Shown: positions 1-9,571, numbered from the stretch's first letter. The stretch: 64,000 nt of DNA from Rummeliibacillus pycnus_A (GCF_044359855.1 NZ_CP132291.1:310001-374000); one strand, 5' to 3'. Numbers and translations are program-made. The notes: generated from the sequence alone by a model not told the origin.

Positions 1-149
1 GAAACTAAAAAAGTATAATTTGTAGGTTATTTGTTGATAGAAAGTTTAATAATCTATTATCCATATTTTTTATTTGACCTAAATTATTTGAAAATTTAAT
101 GTTTTCGAATAATTTATTTTTGCTAATTAATTTAGGAGGTGTTTCGCCT

Positions 150-1433
150 ATGGAGAATATAAAAGTAAAAGGTCAATGGACAATGCTTTGGTTATCTTAT
201 TTAGCTTTAATAGGTTGTTTCCTTCCCTATATTGGCTACTCAACACAGATAACTAAAATTATGGAGGACACATCTATCAGTTATGCTCAAACAGGGATGT
301 TGGCTTCAGTTACGGCATTAGTTGGAGGCTTAACATTACCTTTTGTGGGTGTATTGGTCGATAAGTGGGGTGCTCGAAACACAATTTTATGGGGACTTTT
401 AATTAGTTCTATAGGTCAAATTCTTTTTTCATATATGCCAGATTATTCTTTATTGGTATTGTCTCGAGCTCTGATCGGTTTGGGCGTTGGTTTATTGTTT
501 GTAGGACCTTACACAATGGCTGCCCAATGGTTTGAAAAGTCTAATGGTGTTGGTTCTGCCATGGGGGTAATGTTTTCATCTGATGGGGTGGGAACGGTTT
601 TTGCCCTTTATTTATTTTCTTATGTTCTTACTGCCATAGGATGGAGACATGGATCTGCTGTTGGAGGTATTTTCTTAATTGCCGTATTAATTATAGCCTT
701 CATTTTTTTGAAGAATCCACCACATATCACGGATCGTCAAAACTCATCGAAAGAATTGGGGGAAAAATTTTCTTTAAAAGACTATTTGAAAGTTATAAGT
801 AATCGAAATGTAATCGTTGCGTCCGCCTTTTTCATCGGTGAATGGGGTTTATATGCAGTTATTGCCTATTGGGTACCTACTATTTTAATAGAAGATGCAG
901 GTTGGTCAGAGGGACTTGCTGGATTTTTAACATCCCTATATGTCCTTGTTGGGGTCATTCCTTCCATTATTTTTGGATTAATCTCCGATAAGATGGGGAA
1001 AAGAAAGCCGTTTATCTTACTTGCGGGCTTATGGATGACGCTAACATTAGTTGTTCTCACAATTGCTTTAGCAACTGGTAATTATGGTCTAGTTGCCTTT
1101 ATGATGCCACTTGTTGGTATTGGGGTTTATACAGGAATGCCAGTAGCATTAGCTTCAGCAATAGATTCTGTAGGAACTAAGGCTGTTGCAACCGCAAATG
1201 GATTTATTCTAGGAATAGGATTTGTAGTAGGGGGATTTTTATATCCATATATAATAGGATATATAAAAGACATTACGGGTGCTTACACAATAGGATTTAT
1301 AGGAATCATCGTTGCTACCTTTATTCTAAATTTCCTTGCTTCATTATTAGGAAAGGATTCTAAAAAAGATTCGAATAATAGTGAAGAGATCGAAACAAGT
1401 GATGATGATGCACCAGTCCGTATTTATCAATAA
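150..1433 (+). CDS. MFS transporter
   Basis: A 427-residue polytopic membrane protein of the major facilitator superfamily, probably a cytoplasmic-membrane carrier for a small solute; the substrate cannot be read from the sequence. About 12 hydrophobic segments are visible. The loop VDKWGARN near residue 70 matches the MFS loop 2-3 signature and LISDKMGKRKP its second-half counterpart, the usual internal duplication. A longer reading opens at 99, but the AGGAGG box at 134-139 sits at proper distance only from the ATG at 150. The C-terminus is a charged tail rich in Asp, Glu and Ser. It stands alone, followed by a hairpin terminator at 1618. Confidence 0.85.
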   Translation: MENIKVKGQWTMLWLSYLALIGCFLPYIGYSTQITKIMEDTSISYAQTGMLASVTALVGGLTLPFVGVLVDKWGARNTILWGLLISSIGQILFSYMPDYSLLVLSRALIGLGVGLLFVGPYTMAAQWFEKSNGVGSAMGVMFSSDGVGTVFALYLFSYVLTAIGWRHGSAVGGIFLIAVLIIAFIFLKNPPHITDRQNSSKELGEKFSLKDYLKVISNRNVIVASAFFIGEWGLYAVIAYWVPTILIEDAGWSEGLAGFLTSLYVLVGVIPSIIFGLISDKMGKRKPFILLAGLWMTLTLVVLTIALATGNYGLVAFMMPLVGIGVYTGMPVALASAIDSVGTKAVATANGFILGIGFVVGGFLYPYIIGYIKDITGAYTIGFIGIIVATFILNFLASLLGKDSKKDSNNSEEIETSDDDAPVRIYQ

Positions 1434-1990
1434 ATAGATTTAATAGTCCACTGCTATCTATTGATTCGTTCGTTGCAACGCTAAGTATATACGAAATGAG
1501 CGTCAAAACTTTACATTTTCGTACAGTATCAAAATAGTTGAAGTCAATTAAAACGGGTTGAAGCTTAGTTTAAGAAGGTAAGTTTTGAGTGAGTGTAAGT
1601 ATCGTGTTATTTGCTCAAGAGAGATTCTTCATTTAGTAAAATGTTGTTCTAGTGACGACAATTTTACATGTGAATCTCTCTTTTTCATGCAGTTTTATTG
1701 GTTGGAATCAGGAAATTTGAAATAATTATCCCTGACAACCAAAGTTGCATTTTATTGTTTTTGTGTATTGGATGGAAAAAAGATTAAAAAGCAACAGTAT
1801 GATAAATAAAATTCAATAAATTAATCCATCTCTGTACCTCCTACTTTCAAATTTGATGATTTCTTTATTACAATAATTAACTATAATGTTATATATGTAT
1901 TTACTTCCATTATGTGTATAATATAATAAGTATTTCTATTTAGATGGATTATGAAAAGGTTAAAACTGCGTTTAATGGAGGGGGAAACAC
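1434..1990. other. Intergenic stretch, no gene seen
   Basis: Apart from the hairpin at 1618-1685 I see no open frame with a ribosome binding site on either strand. A TATAAT at 1917-1922 could be the -10 box of the cupin gene, but no good -35 box lies at the right distance. Confidence 0.5.
1618..1685 (+). terminator. Rho-independent terminator with a two-part stem
   Basis: AGAGAGATTC (1618-1627) pairs with GAATCTCTCT (1672-1681), and inside it GTAAAAT (1636-1642) pairs with ATTTTAC (1661-1667). A T-run follows. It lies about 185 bases after the MFS gene, so it may end that transcript or an unseen RNA. Confidence 0.65.
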
Positions 1991-2353
1991 ATGGAATTTT
2001 ATAAATTTACAGCCGAAAGTGGCCATCATATTACAGAATTTAATTCAAACTTTTACATGAAGCAGATAATGATGATTGATGAGGAATCTAAAATTGGCTT
2101 AATTCAGTTAAATGAAAATGGAGTGATTGGTTATCATCAAGCTGTAACTCCTCAATTGTTACTAATTATTCAAGGTGTGGGGCTTGTTCGTAGTTATTCT
2201 GGGAAGTTTTATTCACTTCATCCAGGTGAAGCAGTTTTTTGGACACAAGATGAATGGCATGAAACAAAAACAGAGAAAGGGCTTATTGGTCTAATTTTAG
2301 AAAGTAAAATAATTACGTCGGAACACATCCTACTGGAGAAAATTAGTAAATAA
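1991..2353 (+). CDS. Small cupin-domain protein
   Basis: A 120-residue single-domain cupin. The central GYHQAVTPQLLLIIQG looks like cupin motif 1 with a His near residue 49, and PGEAVFWTQDEWHET like motif 2 with a His near residue 90. The metal ligands are therefore only partly present. Small cupins of this kind bind ligands or act as sensors; no enzyme activity can be assigned. A GGAGGGGG box precedes the ATG. No signal peptide is seen, so it is probably cytoplasmic. It is a single gene, with an AT-rich gap before the next one. Confidence 0.75.
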   Translation: MEFYKFTAESGHHITEFNSNFYMKQIMMIDEESKIGLIQLNENGVIGYHQAVTPQLLLIIQGVGLVRSYSGKFYSLHPGEAVFWTQDEWHETKTEKGLIGLILESKIITSEHILLEKISK

Positions 2354-2456
2354 TAGCTAGGATTGTATATATTATATTAAATTTTTTAAGTGTCTTTTTT
2401 AAAACACATATTAATTTAATATTAAGTTACTAAATAAATATGATGGAGGAAGAACT

Positions 2457-2666
2457 GTGATTAAATCATTAAAATGGCAACTTATTTTATCTATACTTGT
2501 TTCTTTTGCTTTTATTTATAATATTTCTTCGAATATTGAGTTCCTTAAAGGGGATAAATTTGCGCAAAAAGTATTTTTCTTCGTGATGATTTTAAGTATC
2601 TATAATGCTGGTTTGTTAACACAAAAATTTATTCAATCCAGAGAAAAGAAATTTTATGAAAATTGA
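2457..2666 (+). CDS. Small membrane protein, unknown function
   Basis: A 69-residue protein with two hydrophobic segments (about residues 8-25 and 38-55) and a short basic tail. It starts at GTG, placed by the GGAGGAAG box just upstream. I do not recognise the family. The next small gene starts 10 bases after its stop, so the two are probably co-transcribed. Confidence 0.6.
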   Translation: MIKSLKWQLILSILVSFAFIYNISSNIEFLKGDKFAQKVFFFVMILSIYNAGLLTQKFIQSREKKFYEN

Positions 2667-2675
2667 GGTGTAAAC

Positions 2676-2837
2676 GTGAAAGAAGATTTTTATATTGGTT
2701 GGGGAACGTTGGCACTTATTAACGCAGGAATTGCCCAAGGTAAGAATAGAACGGGACTTAATTGGTTTCTCTTATCTTTATTGTTAGGTCCACTAGCAAC
2801 ATTCATTTTGCTTTTTGTAGAAAAAAGAGAAAAATAA
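2676..2837 (+). CDS. Small membrane protein of 53 residues
   Basis: GTG start at 2676 with a GAGGTG box 5 bases upstream; the stop is at 2835-2837. The protein begins MKEDFYIGWGTLALINAG and has one strong hydrophobic segment (LNWFLLSLLLGPLATFILL) followed by the basic end VEKREK. Its place 10 bases after another small membrane gene suggests a two-gene unit. Function unknown. It is easily missed because of its length. Confidence 0.6.
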   Translation: MKEDFYIGWGTLALINAGIAQGKNRTGLNWFLLSLLLGPLATFILLFVEKREK

Positions 2838-2894
2838 TTCTAAAGATGAATTTTTAATAATAAAGAATTCGTATAGATTGAAGGTGAATTATCA

Positions 2895-3725
2895 ATGAAA
2901 TGGATAAGACAATATATTTCTACTGAAAGAGGTTTTTTTGAAATTTTTATTTCAGGGGAAGGTATTCCTGTTTGTATAACACATAATTATTCTGAATTCA
3001 ATGAAACTGGGGATGCTTTTGCAGAAAAGTTTACTGATAATCACAAAGTAATTCTTGTTAATCTACGAGAAACTGGTAATTCAGCAAAAGCAACTGAACC
3101 ATACCAATTGAGTATGATCGAGGCTGTGTTGGACTTAGAAGAAATAAGAAAAGAATTAGGATATAAAAAATGGTCTTTTGCAGGTCATTCAACTGGTGGC
3201 ATGATTGGAGTTTTATATGGTATACATTTTTCGAATTCATTAAAATCTTTAATACTTGTGGGGACTTCAGCAAGAGAATATACTTTGTCTTCAAAAGATT
3301 GTATATATAATTCAAAGCATCCCAAAAATCAAAGAATGATTGAATTGCTCTCTCTCTTGAAATCAGGGACTTTAACTGAAATTGAAAAAGAAAAATTAAC
3401 CGAGGAAAGAACAAAACTTTCATTATATAATCCTAATAAATATGATGAGTACTTTTCTTTTAATATAAAAAAAGAAATGTCAACTAAGCGATTAGATTTT
3501 TTCAATAGGGAATTAAGCATTTACGATGTGACAAGACAGTTAGACAAGATAACAACAAATACACTAATTATTTGTGGACGGTACGATGTTCAATGCCCCA
3601 TTCAATATTCAATTGAAATGAGTCAATTAATTCCAAATAACAAATTAGTAATATTTGAAGAAAGTAATCATTATCCGTTTCTAGAAGAAAAGGAGAAATT
3701 TAAAAATAGCATATTAAGCATATAA
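2895..3725 (+). CDS. Alpha/beta-fold hydrolase
   Basis: A 276-residue soluble hydrolase. The nucleophile elbow is GHSTGG (about residue 97), the acid is probably the Asp in GRYDVQCP (about residue 228) and the base the His in ESNHYPF (about residue 255). This is the normal order and spacing of the catalytic triad in proline-iminopeptidase or epoxide-hydrolase-like proteins. The length fits the family. Substrate unknown. GGTGAA upstream of the ATG acts as ribosome binding site. It follows the two small membrane genes by 57 bases. Confidence 0.85.
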   Translation: MKWIRQYISTERGFFEIFISGEGIPVCITHNYSEFNETGDAFAEKFTDNHKVILVNLRETGNSAKATEPYQLSMIEAVLDLEEIRKELGYKKWSFAGHSTGGMIGVLYGIHFSNSLKSLILVGTSAREYTLSSKDCIYNSKHPKNQRMIELLSLLKSGTLTEIEKEKLTEERTKLSLYNPNKYDEYFSFNIKKEMSTKRLDFFNRELSIYDVTRQLDKITTNTLIICGRYDVQCPIQYSIEMSQLIPNNKLVIFEESNHYPFLEEKEKFKNSILSI

Positions 3726-3891
3726 TACTGTGTTCAGAAAAATAGGTCATACCTATATGTAAACTACATAAAATATCTATGTTGAACACTTCTATCAAGA
3801 TATAAAAAAGAATTCAAAAGTATCTTCAAAGAACAAAAACACTAGAAAAATAGTTAATTATAAAACAACGGATTAGATAGGGGGTGTCTTT

Positions 3892-4431
3892 TTGAATTTT
3901 GTTGCTTGGATGATTGTCGCATCTGAAATTATGTTTTGGATCGTTATAGTATTAGGATTGATGACGCGATATGTGCTAAAGCTAAATACGTTAGGATTAT
4001 TCTTATTAGCTTTAACCCCTGTAATTGATTTAATTTTATTAATTACAACGAGTATTGATTTATTTAGTGGGGCAACTGCAACACAAGCGCATGCGATTGC
4101 TGCCATTTATATAGGTGTTTCTATCGCCTTTGGAAAAAGCATGGTTGAATGGGCTGATAAGAAATTTCTTTATTACGTTAAAAAAGAAGGTGTAAAACCA
4201 ATTCCATTAGTCGGAATGGATCATGCATTGAATTATTTAAAAGGTTACGGAAAGCACGTACTATCATATCTAATTGGTGCAGGTCTTTTAGGAGGAATGA
4301 TCTTTTTAGTAAATGATTCCTCCCGAACGGAAGCATTATTTGGTGTGTTGAAAATATGGACACTTGTGTTAGGTGTTGACCTTGTTTTCACGATTTCTTA
4401 CTTTATTTGGCCTAAAAAGGAGAAAGTTTAA
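3892..4431 (+). CDS. Integral membrane protein, unknown function
   Basis: A 179-residue protein with about five hydrophobic segments, starting at TTG behind a GGGGTG box. It resembles conserved Bacillus integral membrane proteins of the YmcC type by length and pattern, but I assign no function. It is followed 45 bases later by the DUF2157 gene on the same strand, so the three genes 3892-6490 may form one operon for membrane proteins. Confidence 0.7.
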   Translation: MNFVAWMIVASEIMFWIVIVLGLMTRYVLKLNTLGLFLLALTPVIDLILLITTSIDLFSGATATQAHAIAAIYIGVSIAFGKSMVEWADKKFLYYVKKEGVKPIPLVGMDHALNYLKGYGKHVLSYLIGAGLLGGMIFLVNDSSRTEALFGVLKIWTLVLGVDLVFTISYFIWPKKEKV

Positions 4432-4476
4432 ATACATGCGAGCTTCTTAAAAAAACAGCTATTGGAGGTGCAACAT

Positions 4477-5937
4477 TTGAAAAGGATGATTCAACAATCC
4501 TTTTATAATTTTTTATCTAAAGAGTTAAAGTTTTTAGAGTCAGAAGGAAAACTGCAACAAGGTCAAGCCAAAGAATTGATGCAATTGTATGACTATCCGA
4601 ACCATCTTCAACCCAAAACAAAGAGTAATATTAATGTTATTCAAGTTTTACTCACAATTGGTTCGATCCTCATTGGCTTAGGTATCCTTACGTTTGTTGC
4701 TAGTAATTGGTCACAATTAACAAGTACCACGAAGTATATCATTTTATTAGCTGCCTTAATCAGCTTCTTCATAGTAGGTAAGTTGCTAGAAGAGAAGAAA
4801 CCTTCCCTTTCAAAAACCTCTTACTACATTGGTGTTTTCGCTTTTGGTGGAGAACTATTCTATATTGGTCAGTTATTTCACTTAGGGATTCACGCATCAG
4901 ATATGTTCCTAGCTTGGGGGATAGGTATCTTTCCACTTGCGTATTACTTGAAAGATAAGTATGTAAAAATAGCCAGTTTAGCTTTCGTTTATATTTTTGT
5001 AGAAATGAAATTTATTTCAATCGACAGTCTATATCCATACGGAGCAATCATTGTAATACCACTACTGTTCCTAATCGGACATTATATGTTAAAGGAATAT
5101 CAGTACATATTGAAATGGGTGAATTTATTCTTTGTTTATCAGTATATCCAATTCCATTTCTATTTCATTCCTATAGGGGATAATAATATCCCGTGGATAT
5201 TCTTAATTAGTATTCCAATATTATATTTCATAGGACATCGATTTTATAATAAATCAATCCTACTATTTGTCATTAATACTGCTGTCGTCATTCAAGCTAT
5301 TACTACTTTATATTCCGAAGACTCAAATATCAGCAATACAATGGAAATAGCATTTGGTTTAATATCTTTCCTTGTCGTCTTTCCAACACTATATTATTTA
5401 ACACACTATTACTATGATAAATCTATCATCTTATTTACAACGAACACTTTAGCTTTTTTAATAGCTTTTATCACCATTTACACTTATTATGACCATTTAA
5501 ATAACCCAGTATTACTTGTAGCTATTTTGTTTGTTTCAGGTATGATTTTATTCTACCTACCTTTCAAAGAGTATGAACCATCTTCAAATATAATGGGTAC
5601 ATTCATACACTTCAGTACAGCTTTAACTTTAACCTTTCCAGCTTTATGGGAATCCAGTTACCCTAGGCTATCAGATTCATCTATTCCTGCAATCATTTGT
5701 CTTGTGTTTGGCGTAGCATATTGTATCTATGCATTCACACTAGTAGCTAAAAACAACCTACTAGGGGTAGCTATCGTATGTATCTTTGTATTCAGATTCT
5801 ATGTTGACTTGTCACTTCAATTTATGAGTAAATCAATCGCTTTCATTATAGGGGGTATTCTCCTAATCGCTCTTGGTTATTGGTTTGAACGTACACGTAA
5901 AGGAGGCAAGAAGAATGAGCAAACTGTCAAGAAATAA
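4477..5937 (+). CDS. DUF2157 membrane protein
   Basis: A 486-residue polytopic membrane protein. The soluble N-terminal part (about 55 residues, rich in Lys and Gln) is followed by around 12 to 14 hydrophobic helices. The segment VLLTIGSILIGLGILTFVAS is typical of the DUF2157 family. An in-frame TTG at 4462 overlaps the GGAGGTG box at 4464-4470; the TTG at 4477, six bases after that box, is the likely start. Its end overlaps the start of the next gene by 23 bases, which implies translational coupling with the GDYXXLXY protein, a frequent partner of this family. Biochemical role unknown. Confidence 0.8.
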   Translation: MKRMIQQSFYNFLSKELKFLESEGKLQQGQAKELMQLYDYPNHLQPKTKSNINVIQVLLTIGSILIGLGILTFVASNWSQLTSTTKYIILLAALISFFIVGKLLEEKKPSLSKTSYYIGVFAFGGELFYIGQLFHLGIHASDMFLAWGIGIFPLAYYLKDKYVKIASLAFVYIFVEMKFISIDSLYPYGAIIVIPLLFLIGHYMLKEYQYILKWVNLFFVYQYIQFHFYFIPIGDNNIPWIFLISIPILYFIGHRFYNKSILLFVINTAVVIQAITTLYSEDSNISNTMEIAFGLISFLVVFPTLYYLTHYYYDKSIILFTTNTLAFLIAFITIYTYYDHLNNPVLLVAILFVSGMILFYLPFKEYEPSSNIMGTFIHFSTALTLTFPALWESSYPRLSDSSIPAIICLVFGVAYCIYAFTLVAKNNLLGVAIVCIFVFRFYVDLSLQFMSKSIAFIIGGILLIALGYWFERTRKGGKKNEQTVKK

Positions 5938-6490
5938 GCAATTCTTCTTCTCTCTTCTAGTTCCTGTAATCATATTAATTGCAATGACAGTAAAACCTCT
6001 TTTAACAGTCTTAACAGGTGAAACAATTTATTTACAAACTACACCAGTTGACCCATCCGATCTAGCTTATGGAGACTATGTAGACTTAGAGTTTGAAATC
6101 GAAAACGTACCTCTAGATCTATTAGATAATGGGTTAAAGAAACAACTAGGAAATGATAAAGACTATTTCAATTTTGATAGTGACAAAACTGTCTACATTA
6201 CTCTAAAGCAAAACAACAGAACAAATATCTATGAAGCCATAAAAGTAACGGAAATCAAGCCTAGATCAGGGGTATTTATCAAAGGTAAATTAGCATCCTA
6301 TATTAATCAAGAAGGGGATAACAATAGATCAACCAAAGTAGCTCATATTAATATTCCTATAGAACGATACTATGTAGAAGATAACACAGGTACACACTTA
6401 GAAAAACTAACCCAAAGAGGTAAATTAAAGGCAGAAATTAAAGTAAGAGATGGATATGCTGTAATAAGGGGTATCACAGTTATTGACTAA
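5915..6490 (+). CDS. GDYXXLXY domain protein, membrane anchored
   Basis: A 191-residue protein with one N-terminal membrane segment (FFFSLLVPVIILIAMTV) and an extracytoplasmic beta-rich domain. The signature YGDYVDLEFE gives the family its name. The start at 5915 is set by AAGGAGG just upstream, inside the end of the DUF2157 gene. The gene pair is conserved in Bacillales and other bacteria, and the two products probably work together in the membrane, but the task is not known. Confidence 0.85.
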   Translation: MSKLSRNKQFFFSLLVPVIILIAMTVKPLLTVLTGETIYLQTTPVDPSDLAYGDYVDLEFEIENVPLDLLDNGLKKQLGNDKDYFNFDSDKTVYITLKQNNRTNIYEAIKVTEIKPRSGVFIKGKLASYINQEGDNNRSTKVAHINIPIERYYVEDNTGTHLEKLTQRGKLKAEIKVRDGYAVIRGITVID

Positions 6491-6623
6491 TTTGATGAGA
6501 GTGTGATTTTCATAAACATATTATCGAGAATAAGAAACGAAACTTTCATTCTATCTGTATTACATTCAATCACTTGAAAACTTAGATTCACTTGCAGAGA
6601 CTGTTAATGAAAGGGGAAAACTA

Positions 6624-7433
6624 ATGAATAAAGTAATTAACTACTACAATCAATTTGATGAATGGGGAAGGCTTGAGAGAGAACCAATAGAATTTCTAGT
6701 GAATTGGCATTATATAAAAAAATATTTGCCTATAACCGGTAGTGTTCTAGATAACGGAGCTGGCCCTGGAAAATACGCTATAGAACTTGCAAAACAAGGC
6801 TATAATGTAACATTAACTGATATAACAACGAGATTAGTAGAAATTGCAAAAGATAAAGTAAAAGAATACGGTCTAGAAAGCCAATTTAATGGGTTTTACG
6901 AAGCAGATGCTAGAGAACTCAAAATGATTAAAGACGAAAGCTTTGATGCTTCTTTAATGCTCGGTCCACTATATCATCTACAAGAAGAGAAGGAACGTAT
7001 TGAGGCTGTTAATGAATTATATAGAGTTACAAAGAAGAATGGTGTTGTGTTTGTAGCTTTCATGCCGAGAATTAGACATGTGTTTAATTCACTTATTTAT
7101 CCAGAGAATTGGAAACCAAACGATAATATAGATACAATCATGCAATTTTCACAAACAGGTTGCTTTGATCATGCAGAAGAACGACGTTTTACTGGAGCGT
7201 ATTATTTTAATATTGAAGATATTAATCCTTTTATGGAAGAAATGGGTTTTGAAACAATCCATTTAATTGGTTCAAATGCAGGCACAATTTTAAACAAAAA
7301 TAGCTGGGATTACTGGGAGGGAAAAGGCGAACAAGAGATCGGAAAAATATTCAGTTTCATTGTAGATCAAGCAACCAACCCATATATTCTTGGGATTTCT
7401 TCACATTTGTTGTATATAGGAAAGAAAAAGTAA
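6624..7433 (+). CDS. Class I SAM-dependent methyltransferase
   Basis: A 269-residue cytoplasmic methyltransferase. Motif I is VLDNGAGPGKYA (about residue 40), the acidic end of strand 2 is LTDIT, and MLGPLYHL matches motif IV or post-motif. The methyl acceptor is not evident. AAAGGGG precedes the ATG. A single gene, 133 bases after the preceding operon. Confidence 0.85.
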   Translation: MNKVINYYNQFDEWGRLEREPIEFLVNWHYIKKYLPITGSVLDNGAGPGKYAIELAKQGYNVTLTDITTRLVEIAKDKVKEYGLESQFNGFYEADARELKMIKDESFDASLMLGPLYHLQEEKERIEAVNELYRVTKKNGVVFVAFMPRIRHVFNSLIYPENWKPNDNIDTIMQFSQTGCFDHAEERRFTGAYYFNIEDINPFMEEMGFETIHLIGSNAGTILNKNSWDYWEGKGEQEIGKIFSFIVDQATNPYILGISSHLLYIGKKK

Positions 7434-7536
7434 TTGTTTTGAAAAATTCAAACACTATAGAAATTAAACGGTTCTACGATGATAAAAGTTCTTACTGCTT
7501 AATCTAATTTGTAAATTTGTATGGAGGGTTCAAATT

Positions 7537-7992
7537 ATGAATATTAATCTTAGAGATGTTACAGAAGAGAATTGGATTAAGTGTATTTCTTTAACTACCA
7601 ATACTGATGGTAGTAATACAGTTTTTGAAGAATTTGTAGCTTCGAACGCGGCATCAATTGCTCAATCAAAGATCCAAGATGGGTGGATTACAAAGGCTAT
7701 ATATGATGAAGACACAATCGTTGGATTTACGATGTATGGATATGCATTTGAGGATGAAATTTATGAAATATGTAGACTCATGATTGATTATAAATATCAG
7801 CAAAGAGGCTATGGTACTCAAGCATTATTAAAAGTAATTGATGAGATGAAAAGTTGGAATGATTGCAACGAAATATTTTTGAGTTTTGAACCTGAAAATA
7901 AAGTAGCAAAAAAACTATATGAGAAACTTGGATTTATTGATACTTATAAAATTGTAGACGGCGAGATTTTATATAAATTAGTTTTATTATGA
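7537..7992 (+). CDS. GNAT acetyltransferase, BltD-like
   Basis: A 151-residue GNAT N-acetyltransferase. The acetyl-CoA loop is QQRGYGTQAL (Q/RxxGxG/A, about residue 88) and the C-terminal motif is AKKLYEKLGF. The N-terminal pattern and length resemble the spermidine acetyltransferase BltD, so a polyamine or similar amine is a reasonable but unproven substrate. It is related to the gene at 55150. A GGAGGG box lies before the ATG, and a hairpin terminator follows at 8015. Confidence 0.85.
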   Translation: MNINLRDVTEENWIKCISLTTNTDGSNTVFEEFVASNAASIAQSKIQDGWITKAIYDEDTIVGFTMYGYAFEDEIYEICRLMIDYKYQQRGYGTQALLKVIDEMKSWNDCNEIFLSFEPENKVAKKLYEKLGFIDTYKIVDGEILYKLVLL

Positions 7993-8014
7993 AAATAGAA
8001 TAGTAGTGGAATTT

Positions 8015-8063
8015 AAAGTGCAAACTTGTGCAGCGTTCTAGTACCAAGTCCAGCACTTTTTTA
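8015..8063 (+). terminator. Rho-independent terminator
   Basis: AAAGTGC (8015-8021) pairs with GCACTTT (8053-8059), with a second inner pairing of AACTTG and CAAGT, then a T-run. It ends the acetyltransferase transcript. Confidence 0.65.
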
Positions 8064-8208
8064 TTTTGGGGTTGTTAACATTTAATTAACAGTAATGTTT
8101 AACACATCCTATAAATGCTTTTCTAGTTAAAAAAATACGAAAAGTTTCTAAATAAACAACCCAATAATTTGGATAATATTTCATTTACATCATTTATTTA
8201 GTATTATG

Positions 8209-8384
8209 CTCCAGAAGGCGCTTTCCGCGGGCGAGCGTTGAGCCTCCTCGGAAGCTAAAACAGCGTGCTCCTGCATCGCTTCGCTAGCTTCGTCGCAGAA
8301 AATTCTTTTTGTGGGGCAAAAAGAATTTTCACTGCGGGGTCTCACCTGTCTCGCTTTCCCGCAGGAGTCGCCATCTTCCGCTTC
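8209..8384 (-). repeat. Dispersed GC-rich repeat, copy 1, with internal hairpin
   Basis: Much richer in G and C than its surroundings and made of the blocks found in the other copies: on the minus strand GGCGACTCCTGCGGGAAAGC, then GACCCCGCAG, GAGGAGGCTC and CCCGCGGAAAGCGCC. In the middle is a perfect 14-bp inverted repeat, GAAAATTCTTTTTG (8298-8311) and CAAAAAGAATTTTC (8317-8330). An open frame crosses it but has the composition of the repeat and is not a gene. Confidence 0.75.
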
Positions 8385-8501
8385 TTAAACAATGTTCTAT
8401 TAAACTTGGCAAATAACAATAATCCATTTAATGTGCGTGTTTTATATCAAATCCTTGAATTATGAAATTAATACATTTAGCAAACAAGTGGGAATTAGAG
8501 G

Positions 8502-8633
8502 TTAAAACGCCTTATCTATTTGAACTCCTTCAACTGTTTCTTGTGTTAAAGCCCCAAGCTCTTCTCTCTTTACTCTATGTAATTGACCATTTCTAAAAAT
8601 TAAACCTTTTACTGTCGCAATTATAGAATTCAT
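8502..8633 (-). CDS. Small protein of 43 residues
   Basis: Start ATG at 8633 on the minus strand behind a clear GAGGAGCT box; stop at 8502-8504. The product begins MNSIIATVKGLIFRNGQLHR and ends VEGVQIDKAF; it is basic in the first half and acidic in the second, with no signal peptide or membrane segment. I do not recognise a family. The box, codon use and isolated position between a repeat and a lipoprotein gene support a real gene. Confidence 0.5.
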   Translation of the reverse strand: MNSIIATVKGLIFRNGQLHRVKREELGALTQETVEGVQIDKAF

Positions 8634-8971
8634 AACTAAGCTCCTCTTTTTGAATTCTCATCAAAAAAACAACCTCTTATCAAAAATTAAGTTAATGTTA
8701 CAATCATATTTCATAAGTATACCGAATTTTAAAGATTCTGTAATGATAATGTATCAAAATTTTAAATAAGATGTATAAACAAAAATATTAAAACCATTGA
8801 TTCTAATGACAGATATGAAATTTTAAAGTAGGAGGTGAAAATAGAATCGTAATACTAAAGCTATTAAAGATGAAAAAGAATTTTTGGGAAAATAAATAGA
8901 TGAAAAAATCACTTAGTTTTGAATTAGTCTGGAGTAACTCAAATAGTTGAAATGAAAGGTGATGTTCATTG

Positions 8972-9571
8972 ATGAATAAGTTTAGGAATATAATTAGTTG
9001 CAGTGTTCTCTTAATGTTTCTTCTTGCTATAGTAGGGTGTTCACAGATTGAACAATCCGGAGAAGAGACAACCGTGAAAGTAGAATATAATGTAGAAGCA
9101 AATAATAAGAGCATCAAATCAATTGCACATGTTCTTAAATCTGAATTTACAAGTCCAAAACAAAAATACAATGAAATTCTAAATGATCCCAATAACATTA
9201 TGAAGATTAAAGGGCAGAAAGTGTTGAAAGCTTCAAATGGAAGCGAGCTATATCAATATATAGAAGACTTATATCAACCGTATTTTACCATTAGTGGTTT
9301 CGAAAAATTTTTTGTAGCATCTGCATTTTCTTACACCCTGCATTCACAAAAAATTCAAATCAAAGTAGACAATATTTCAATTAAGAAAAATAAGAATTAT
9401 AAAGATGACTATGAATTTATTGTAAATGTAAAATATAAAGAAACCGGGGATTCTGAAAAGAATTATAAAATTAAAGGACTTGCGACGATACCGGAGAAGG
9501 ACGGAAAAATTGAGAATATTACGTATGTTGATGACGGTGGCTTACTCAAGAAGATAAAAAAGAATACCTAG
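8972..9571 (+). CDS. Putative lipoprotein
   Basis: A 199-residue lipoprotein with a hydrophobic signal ending in LLAIVGC, the Cys being the lipid anchor near residue 24. The mature part is lysine-rich and has no motif I know. Its second half has the same layout as the lipoproteins at 22796 and 27707: a helix with aromatic residues, then two beta-rich stretches with KVDNISIKK and Y-x-F-x-V. TTG at 8969 directly precedes the ATG at 8972; AAAGGTGAT serves either. Terminator at 9604. Confidence 0.75.
   Translation: MNKFRNIISCSVLLMFLLAIVGCSQIEQSGEETTVKVEYNVEANNKSIKSIAHVLKSEFTSPKQKYNEILNDPNNIMKIKGQKVLKASNGSELYQYIEDLYQPYFTISGFEKFFVASAFSYTLHSQKIQIKVDNISIKKNKNYKDDYEFIVNVKYKETGDSEKNYKIKGLATIPEKDGKIENITYVDDGGLLKKIKKNT

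Noticed and set aside
8265..8465. Open frame across repeat copy 1
   Set aside because: It lies in the repeat, has no ribosome binding site and a composition set by the repeat.
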